NCBI RefSeq assembly: GCF_021462225.1
Contig: NC_061802.1
Coordinates: 8,947,859 to 9,011,858 of the forward strand
Origin: Girardinichthys multiradiatus
Lineage: Eukaryota > Chordata > Actinopteri > Cyprinodontiformes > Goodeidae
DNA: 64,000 bases
Reading direction: 5' to 3'
The notes under the pieces are model-generated. The model worked only from the letters and a program-made list of their open reading frames with translations. It had not been told where the DNA came from and did not search any database. Below, one piece after another: positions 57,369 to 64,000 of this stretch; the stretch's first letter is position 1; each line of letters starts with the position of its first letter. Made by a program: the position numbers and the translations under genes.

Positions 57369-58650
57369 TTAATACTTTTTAGCGCCACCGTTTGCTGCAA
57401 TTACAGCTGCAAGTCGCTTGGGGTTTGTCTCTATCAGTTTTGCACATCGAGAGACTAAAATTCTTGCCCATTCTTCCTTGCAAAACAGCTCGAGCTCAGT
57501 GAGGTTGGATGGAGAGCGTTCGTGAACAGCAGTCTTCAGCTCTTTCCACAGATTCTCGATTGGATTCAGGTCTGGACTTTGACTTGGCCATTCCAACACC
57601 TGGATACGTTTATTTGTGAACCATTCCATTGTAGATTTGGCTTTATGTTTTGGATCATTGTCTTGTTGGAAGATAAATCTCCATCCCAGTCTCAGGTCTC
57701 TTGCAGACTCCAACAGGTTTTCTTCCAGAATGGTCCTGTATTTGGACCCATCCATCTTCCCATCAATTTTGACCATCTTCCCTGTCCCTGCTGACGAAAA
57801 GCAGGCCCAAACCATGATGCTGCCACCACCATGTTTGACAGTGGGGAGGGTGTGTTCAGGGTGATGAGCTGTGTTGCTTTTACGCCAAACATATCATTTT
57901 GCATTGTGGCCAAACAGTTCGATTTTGGTTTCATCTGACCAGAGCACTTTCTTCCACATGTCTGGTGTGTCTCCCAGGTGGCTTGTGGCAAACTTTAAAC
58001 GAGACTTTTTATGGATATCTTTGAGAAATGGCTTTCTTCTTGCCACGCTTCCATAAAGGCCAGATTTGTGCAGTGTACGACTGATTGTTGTCCTATGGAC
58101 AGACTCTCCCACATCAGCTGTAGATCTCTGCTGTTCATCCAGAGTGATCATGGGCCTCTTGGCTGCATCTCTGATCAGTCTTCTTGTTCGAAATGAAAGT
58201 TTAAATGGTAAATGGACTGAACTTATATAGTGCTTTTCCAGTCATACAGACCGCTCAAAGCGCTTTACACTAGCACCACATTCACCCAATCGCACTCACT
58301 AACGCTCACACATTCACACACCGATACACAGATCGGTAGGCAATTTGAGGTTAAGTGCCTTGCCCAGGGGCACATCGACATATGGCAGGAGGAAGCTGGA
58401 ATCGAACCCACAACCTTCTGATTGCAAGACAACTACTCTTCCTACTGAGCCACAGTCGCCTCTGTTTAGAGGGACGGCCGGGTCTTGGTAGATTTGCAGT
58501 TGTCTGATACTCCTTCCATTTCAATATGATTGCTTGCACAGTGCTCCTTGGGATGTTTAAAGCTTGGGAAATCTTTTGGTATCCAAATCCGGCTTTAAAC
58601 TTCTCCACAACAGTATCTCGGACCTGCCTGGTGTGTTCCTTGGTCTTCAT
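57369..58650 (-). pseudogene. Tc1 transposase, DD34E, frameshifted and SINE-interrupted
   Basis: The N-terminal HTH piece starts MKTKEHTRQVRDTVVEKFKA (ATG at 58650) and runs to the SINE junction near 58465. The middle (58151 downward, ITLDEQQRSTADVGESVHRT and WSDETKIELFG) and the C-terminal part (57815-57369, with QQDNDPKHKAK and SPDLNPIENLWKEL) are in different frames because of indels. All three catalytic acidic residues are present. It ends GGAKKY at 57369. Confidence 0.9.
58204..58463 (-). repeat. tRNA-derived SINE inside the Tc1
   Basis: Read on the minus strand: A box TGGCTCAGTAGGAAG and B box GGTTCGATTCC in a tRNA-like head, then a body with GTGTGTGAATGTGTGAGCG and AAAGCGCTTTGAGCGG, ending near CCATTTACCATT. 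Short GTTTA duplications at 58199-58203 and 58464-58468 mark the insertion into the transposase gene. Confidence 0.78.
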
Positions 58651-59122
58651 GATGCTCTCTACGCTTTGAACAGAACCCTGAGACTATCACAGAGCAAGTG
58701 CATTTATACGGAGACTTGATTACACACAGGTGGATTCTATTTATCATCATCAGTCATTTGGGACAACATTGGATCATTCAGAGATCCTCACTGAACTTCT
58801 GGAGTGAGTTTGCTGCACTGAAAGTAAAGGGGCCGAATAATATTGCACGCCCCACTTTTCAGTTTTTTATTTGTTAAAAAAGTTTGACACATCCAATAAA
58901 TTTCATTCCACTTCACAATTGTGTCCCACTTGTTGATTCTTCCCAAAAAATTAGAATTTTATATCTTTATGTTTGAAGCCTGAAATGTGGCAAAAGGTTG
59001 AAATGTTCAAGGGGGCCGAATACTTTCGCAAGGCACTGTAAGTGAATACATGATTTTTAGTATACTAAAGAAAAGTGTTGCCACTCATTTTCTTTCTGCA
59101 TATACTTTATAATTGTGCTTAG

Positions 59123-59316
59123 ACCAGAGCTCGATGCCTGTGACTCCCCTGAGAAATATCCTCAGCTGTTCCATGTGATCCTCGACATTGAGGTAGAAGG
59201 AGTGGACAAGCAGAAAGACCTAACGCCACCATGGGAGCAGTTTCCCTGTAAAGACCTGAGTCCTAATGTGCTCTTCTCCTGCCATCAGGAGCTTCAGGAT
59301 GCACTGGCTATCGCAG
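59123..59316 (+). CDS. dnajc6: DNAJC6 exon 10
   Basis: Acceptor GCTTAG at 59122, donor GTATGG at 59317. Residues about 397-461: KPELDACDSPEKYPQLFHVI, then LDIEVEG, LTPPWEQF and NVLFSCHQELQDALAIAG. This is the end of the C2-like domain with the auxilin-typical DLTPPWE motif. It leaves one base (phase 1). The downstream clathrin/AP2-binding and J-domain exons are not in this window apart from a doubtful microexon. Confidence 0.95.
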
Positions 59317-60738
59317 GTATGGGGCTGGAGCCACGCTAAATGCTAGTGTTTAAACCATGCTAAATGTATTTATTGTGGATTACTAACAATATTGATACAA
59401 TATTTACCATATGTGACATCATTTTAAAGCACGGCAGTTACAAAATACTAAAGTGGTCTTGGTTTTCAAGTTAAATTTACACAATATTGTTGGTTTAGAA
59501 GCTGCTTCAACATTTAGTAGCTGTTCAGTCGGCAACTGCCATGTCTTCACAAGCCATTGGATTTGTGTACATGCAATTGGCTGCGCCGTCCTCTTAAGAC
59601 CTTAAATCTTTTAAAGACTTAAAAGAAACATACCCAGAATATGATTTCTCTACTTTTAAAATGACTTTTATCAATATTGCCAGGTACAATTTCAAACTTT
59701 GTCAAAATAGGAAAGAAATTTCATCTTAATTGCAGAATTTAATCACATGTGCCTTTTTTTCATGACAGAATAATCTCAGCAGCTGTTTTTAATAGTGATG
59801 ATATATTCTACAGTAACAAACTTGACAATGTTGCCTAAATAAAGGTTTCTTCGGTGTCACAACTTTTCATGTTTTAATGGAATTTGGATGACCTAAATTA
59901 CCCAAGAATCGTGGACTTTAAAATCTATCCATCTATGTGCAGCACTTTGCCACCCTTGTGTTTCCCTAAATGTTCAATATACAGTAAATAAAGTGGATTG
60001 GATTGGTAAATTCCTTAATTCTCCTCATTTCTAATCATGATCTTGGTATCATTTGACATGACTCTTGGTGCTCTTTCAAATAAAATCTTTTGTTTTGACT
60101 TTTGAACATTACATAAAGCATACAATCATAGCCACTGTTACAAAGTAAAGCAGGCTCTCATATCTTAACTACAGTGCAACGTTTTTGCAACTGGAGCAGA
60201 AACTGCTGTGATTTACATAAACGAAGCATATGAAAAGGCTTGTCTGAAGTCGTGGTTTAAATTGATCAGCAAAACAAAATGCATGTAGAAAGCTGGTGGA
60301 CTGTTTGTTCTTGTTGCTAGTATATCATGTGGGTGTTTCAGCTGGTGTTTTTAAATGTTTGGGGTGCACTTTTAAAGTAGTAATTTTTAAATTCCCATTT
60401 CTGTGTAAACTTAGCTGTTAATTTATTCCTAACATCTGTTTGTTATATATAAACAAACATGCTAAAAACCACCTTACTTCACTAATGCTAGTACCAATTT
60501 GTTATGCTAAGCTAACTTTACGCAACAAAATTTTGATCCAGAACTGAGTAAACAATGCATGGATAAAGTCCCCTGTGAAATTCATCCAAATTCTCTTACA
60601 TTAACTGCTTCTTATAAAATTTTAAGTTTCTTCTATGTTATGCGCTTTTATCTACATATTAGTGTCCTCTTGGTATGACATAATCCTGTCCAGCAGACAC
60701 AAAAATAAACTGATGTGGCCAATTTTTGTCCTTGCAAG
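59317..60738. other. dnajc6 intron 10, no feature
   Basis: AT-rich. No repeat or exon recognised. Confidence 0.4.
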
Positions 60739-60765
60739 ATGAGATGGAGGGCTTGGATCTGGAGG
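60739..60765 (+). CDS. dnajc6: Possible dnajc6 microexon 11
   Basis: A 27-bp segment between TTTTTGTCCTTGCAAG and GTAAGA. In the phase left by exon 10 it reads DEMEGLDLEG without disturbing frame (phase 1 in and out). The donor is good and the acceptor AAG is less usual. The acidic, leucine-containing peptide would suit the auxilin region after the C2-like domain, but I cannot match it to a known exon. Confidence 0.3.
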
Positions 60766-61330
60766 GTAAGATGGAAGCAGTTTGTGGATCTGTTAGAGGA
60801 AACACAGTGGCCATAGCTGACGAGGGCCTGGTTCAGTTCAATCGCACTTACCCAAGAAGTAGAATAAAATATTGACAAAAACATTTTCTCTTAACGGAAG
60901 CTTTGTTTGGCTCGTTACATTTATGATCTGCATTGATTGAATTGAAATTAAGCCCTTGTTAGTATGAAGTAATATATCACTTTGGTAGAAATTTTCAGCC
61001 CTCTGGGGACTTAAATGGATAATGAGCATCAGTAAATCCCAGTGACACCCGTCCACTGAAAGGCATTGTGATAACACCATACTGTATATAAGCCTGTATC
61101 CATGGTCAAAAGCCATAAGGCCTAAACGTAACCCCTCTAAAAATATCCCACTAAGGCTAAAAATTGATTTCTAATATTCTACCAAGGTGAAATATTGCTC
61201 TTGGTTTACACTAGCTCAGGTTAACCAAACGTATGTCCCAATCACAGATAAAAGATTATAAATTATATGAATTAAATTATCCCAAAGAAAAACATATCAT
61301 CTTCTCTGATTAGGTTAGCAGTTAGATTAT
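60766..61330. other. dnajc6 intron, no feature
   Basis: No repeat or exon recognised. Confidence 0.4.
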
Positions 61331-61849
61331 TCATGCCCCAATCTCTCCCCTTCCCTCCACTTATCAAAGCTTTGGGCTCCAGAGGTTACAGGACCACAAT
61401 GAAGACATCGACATTCCTCTCTTCAGCTCATTCTGGAGGATCCCAAAGTGTTTCTGTGCCAAAAGGCATAAATACTGTAGTACCTCTAAAAAGTTTTAGG
61501 TCTGCCTCGAGGTTTTCTACCAGTGGAACCAGGATAACTCCATTAGGAGACATCTTGTTAAAGGGCCTGAACCACCTCTGCTGACAGCTTTCAGTGGGGA
61601 GGAGCAGTGGCTCTATTGTAAGCAGAAGATGGAAGTCCTCGTCTTATCTCTAAGACTGAGATCTGCCACTCTGTTCTCCAGCATCTTAATCCTATAGCAT
61701 AGAGGAAACCTTAAGGTTCTTAAACCAGAATCCCTCCTCTACACAACAGCTCATTCTGAACTACAAACAAGGTGACTGAGAAGGGGCAGCCCTGGTGAAG
61801 TCCAAACAGCACTCGGAACAACCTCGTCTTTGAGCCAAGAAGGTGGACA
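61331..61849. repeat. Decayed non-LTR retrotransposon fragment
   Basis: Phrases such as CAGCTCATTCTGGAGGATCC, GGGCCTGAACCACCTCTGCT and GGAGGAGCAGTGGCTCTATT resemble antisense fish LINE coding or 3' sequence with many indels. No frame survives. Family not assigned. Confidence 0.5.
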
Positions 61850-62128
61850 TACAGGTCCTTCTCAAAATATTAGCATATTGTGATAAAGTTCATTATTTTC
61901 CATGATGTCATGATGAAAATTTAACATTCATATATTTTAGATTCATTGCACACTAACTGAAATATTTCAGGTCTTTTATTGTCTTAATACGGATGATTTT
62001 GGCATACAGCTCATGAAAACCCAAAATTCCTATCTCACAAAATTAGCATATTTCATCCGACCAATAAAAGAAAAGTGTTTTTAATACAAAAAACGTCAAC
62101 CTTCAAATAATCATGTACAGTTATGCAC

Positions 62129-63130
62129 TCAATACTTGGTCGGGAATCCTTTGGCAGAAATGACTGCTTCAATGCGGCGTGGCATGGAGGCAATCAGCCT
62201 GTGGCATTGCTGAGGTCTTATGGAGGCCCAGGATGCTTCGATAGCGGCCTTTAGCTCATCCAGAGTGTTGGGTCTTGAGTCTCTCAACTTCTTCACAATA
62301 TCCCACAGATTCTCTATGGGGTTCAGGTCAGGAGAGTTGGCAGGCCAATTGAGCACAGTGATACCATGGTCAATAAACCATTTACCAGTGGTTTTGGCAC
62401 TGTGAGCAGGTGCCAGGTCGTGCTGAAAAATGAAATCTTCATCTCCATAAAGCTTTTCAGCAGATGGAAGCACGAAGTGCTCCAAAATCTCCTGATAGCT
62501 AGCTGCATTGACCCTGCCCTTGATAAAACACAGTGGACCAACACCAGCAGCTGACACGGCACCCCAGACCATCACTGACTGTGGGTACTTGACACTGGAC
62601 TTCTGGCATTTTGGCATTTCCTTCTCCCCAGTCTTCCTCCAGACTCTGGCACCTTGATTTCCGAATGACATGCAGAATTTGCTTTCATCCGAAAAAAGTA
62701 CTTTGGACCATTGAGCAACAGTCCAGTGCTGCTTCTCTGTAGCCCAGGTCAGGCGCTCCTGCCGCTGTTTCTGGTTCAGAAGTGGCTTGACCTGGGGAAT
62801 GCGGCACCTGTAGCCCATTTCCTGCACACGCCTGTGCACGGTGGCTCTGGATGTTTCTATTCCAGACTCAGTCCACTGCTTCCGCAGGTCCCCCAAGGTC
62901 TGGAATCGGCCCTTCTCCACAATCTTCCTCAGGGTCCGGTCACCTCTTCTCGTTGTGCAGCGTTTTCTGCCACACTTTTTCCTTCCCACAGACTTCCCAC
63001 TGAGGTGCCTTGATACAGCACTCTGGGAACAGCCTATTCGTTCAGAAATTTCTTTCTGTGTCTTACCCTCTTGCTTGAGGGTGTCAATAGTGGCCTTCTG
63101 GACAGCAGTCAGGTCGGCAGTCTTACCCAT
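62129..63130 (-). CDS. Tc1-like transposase (copy D), 333 aa, one-codon deletion
   Basis: An uninterrupted frame from MGKTADLTAVQ to GFPTKY. Compared with copies B and C it loses one residue (VKKLRDS instead of VKRTLRDS), shortly after the catalytic Glu of SPDLNPIENLW. It keeps the usual SPDLN motif that B and C have changed to SLDLN. FSDES and QHDLAPAHS are intact, with 34-residue spacing. Other private changes: ESGIETSR, KQRQERL, EHFVLPS, WFIDHG. It lies in a dnajc6 intron, antisense. Activity is unknown; the deletion is in the C-terminal helix region. Confidence 0.9.
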   Translation of the reverse strand: MGKTADLTAVQKATIDTLKQEGKTQKEISERIGCSQSAVSRHLSGKSVGRKKCGRKRCTTRRGDRTLRKIVEKGRFQTLGDLRKQWTESGIETSRATVHRRVQEMGYRCRIPQVKPLLNQKQRQERLTWATEKQHWTVAQWSKVLFSDESKFCMSFGNQGARVWRKTGEKEMPKCQKSSVKYPQSVMVWGAVSAAGVGPLCFIKGRVNAASYQEILEHFVLPSAEKLYGDEDFIFQHDLAPAHSAKTTGKWFIDHGITVLNWPANSPDLNPIENLWDIVKKLRDSRPNTLDELKAAIEASWASIRPQQCHRLIASMPRRIEAVISAKGFPTKY

Positions 63131-63460
63131 GATTGGGGTTTTGAGTGATGAACCAGGCTGGGAGTTTTAAAGGCCTCAGGAATCTTTTGCAGGTGTTTAG
63201 AGTTAACTCGTTGATTCAGATGATTAGGTTCATAGCTCGTTTAGAGACCCTTTTAATGATATGCTAATTTTGTGAGATAGGGATTTTGGGTTTTCATGAG
63301 CTGTATGCCAAAATCATCCGTATTAAGACAATAAAAGACCTGAAATATTTCAGTTAGTGTGCAATGAATCTAAAATATATGAATGTTAAATTTTCATCAT
63401 GACATTATGGAAAATAATGAACTTTATCACAATATGCTAATATTTTGAGAAGGACTTGTA

Positions 63461-63815
63461 GTGACAGTGGACAGTCACTGGCAATCCCTCATACTGAGCA
63501 TGCATGTAGCGACAGTGGAGAGGAAAAACTCCCTTTTAACAGGAATAAACCTCCAGCAGAACCAGGCTCAGTGTGAGCGGCCATCTGCCACGACCGACTG
63601 GGGATCTGAAATTCAATTTCAGTTCCAAGATTCATTTTTTTGTGTCACACATCCAGGTTCTTGAAGCCACAGATTAATCAAACACAGATTTACTGATTCA
63701 TTGATATCATTCACTATTGCTGTGTCCAAATTCAAGACTGCATCCTTTGACGGACGCATTTGTAGGCCGATAATGTCCTGGATGAGGCGACGAATGCTGC
63801 CCTATCTCCAAGGCT
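63461..63815. repeat. Captured foldback/LINE-tail segment
   Basis: Inverse copy of the sequence left of Tc1 copy C: LINE-tail phrases (AGTGGAGAGGAAAAACTCCC, AACCAGGCTCAGTGTGAGCG), then the inner right arm of the hAT foldback (TGTGTCACACATCCAGGTTC), then foldback central DNA ending GCCCTATCTCCAAGG. It joins Tc1 subterminal sequence abruptly at about 63815. Confidence 0.88.
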
Positions 63816-63906
63816 CTAAAATATATGAATGTTAAATTTTCATCATTACATTATAGAAAATAATGAACTTTATCACAATATGCTAATATTTTGAGAAGGA
63901 CCTGTA

Positions 63907-64000
63907 GTTCCAGATGTTGTTATACTAGGATCACAAAGAATAATACAAAGCATGCCTGGAACCCAATGCTTTTCTGGGAAAACGCACAAAAGGCTTCGGG
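63907..64000. other. Window end, no feature
   Basis: A short non-repetitive stretch after the composite Tc1; presumably dnajc6 intron. Confidence 0.4.

Larger units (their letters stand above)
57150..59038 (-). mobile_element. Tc1 element (CAGTGCCTTGCGAAAG family), with SINE insert
   Basis: TA flanks lie at 57148-57149 and 59039-59040. The ends CAGTGCCTTGCGAAAGTACT and inverse extend into long inverted repeats (...CCTTTTGCCACATTTCAGGC...). Total 1889 bp, about 1.62 kb without the SINE. It lies in dnajc6 intron 9, only 44 bp after exon 9, in antisense orientation. Confidence 0.95.
61852..63904 (-). mobile_element. Composite: Tc1 copy D + captured repeat DNA + solo Tc1 end
   Basis: A full Tc1 (61852-63458, 1607 bp) is followed by 355 bp (about 63461-63815) that is the inverse copy of 34160-34512, then by 89 bp of Tc1 terminal sequence (63816-63904). 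The outer ends are intact (CAGGTCCTTC... at 61852, ...GAAGGACCTG at 63904) and the outer flanks are TA (61850-61851 and 63905-63906). The inner end of the full copy is altered (GGACTTG instead of GGACCTG at 63458). Confidence 0.85.

Noticed and set aside
1..64000. A wholly new defence or biosynthetic system
   Set aside because: The window is an ordinary vertebrate two-gene locus. The novelty I can support is in transposon structure and one small unassigned frame.

Overview
The window is vertebrate nuclear DNA, almost certainly from a ray-finned (teleost, probably percomorph) fish. The evidence is split genes with GT/AG introns, a very high load of Tc1/mariner, hAT, tRNA-SINE and LINE debris of fish type, and the gene order AK4 then DNAJC6 on one strand, as in other vertebrates. 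There are no bacterial operons, CRISPR arrays or rRNA genes, and no convincing tRNA genes.

Layout. (1) 1-7.1 kb: the last two coding exons (275-393, 4945-5071) and a long 3' UTR of ak4, a mitochondrial-matrix adenylate kinase; its last intron holds a Tc1 element split by a second Tc1. (2) 7.1-26.7 kb: intergenic or 5'-flanking DNA, nearly all transposons. It holds an intact Tc1 (8.9-10.5 kb), a hAT-like element (10.86-18.15 kb) interrupted by a 6.86-kb endogenous retrovirus-like element with apparently identical LTRs but gutted genes, a CpG-richer stretch with a candidate alternative first exon of dnajc6 (18.64 kb), and a nested hAT/MITE stack (20.9-24.2 kb). (3) 26.7-60.8 kb: dnajc6 (auxilin), on the + strand. 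Exon 1 encodes the long-isoform N-terminus. Nine further exons, all joined in matching phase, give about 461 codons covering the N-terminal region and the PTEN-like phosphatase/C2 region. A possible 27-bp microexon follows. The clathrin-binding and J-domain exons lie beyond the right edge. (4) 60.8-64 kb: intron of dnajc6 with LINE debris and a composite Tc1 structure.

The two genes are ordinary housekeeping/neuronal genes: ak4 in mitochondrial nucleotide balance, dnajc6 in uncoating clathrin-coated vesicles with Hsc70. They share only conserved neighbourhood. The most unusual content is the transposon stratigraphy. Four copies of one 1.6-kb Tc1 family are present, two with uninterrupted 334-codon transposase frames. 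One copy is followed by about 350 bp of foreign repeat DNA and a second Tc1 end, which looks like a captured-flank transposition. That captured DNA matches the exact nested flank of another copy at 34.5 kb. A 66-68-codon single-exon frame for a small membrane protein in a dnajc6 intron (52.7 kb) is unexplained.
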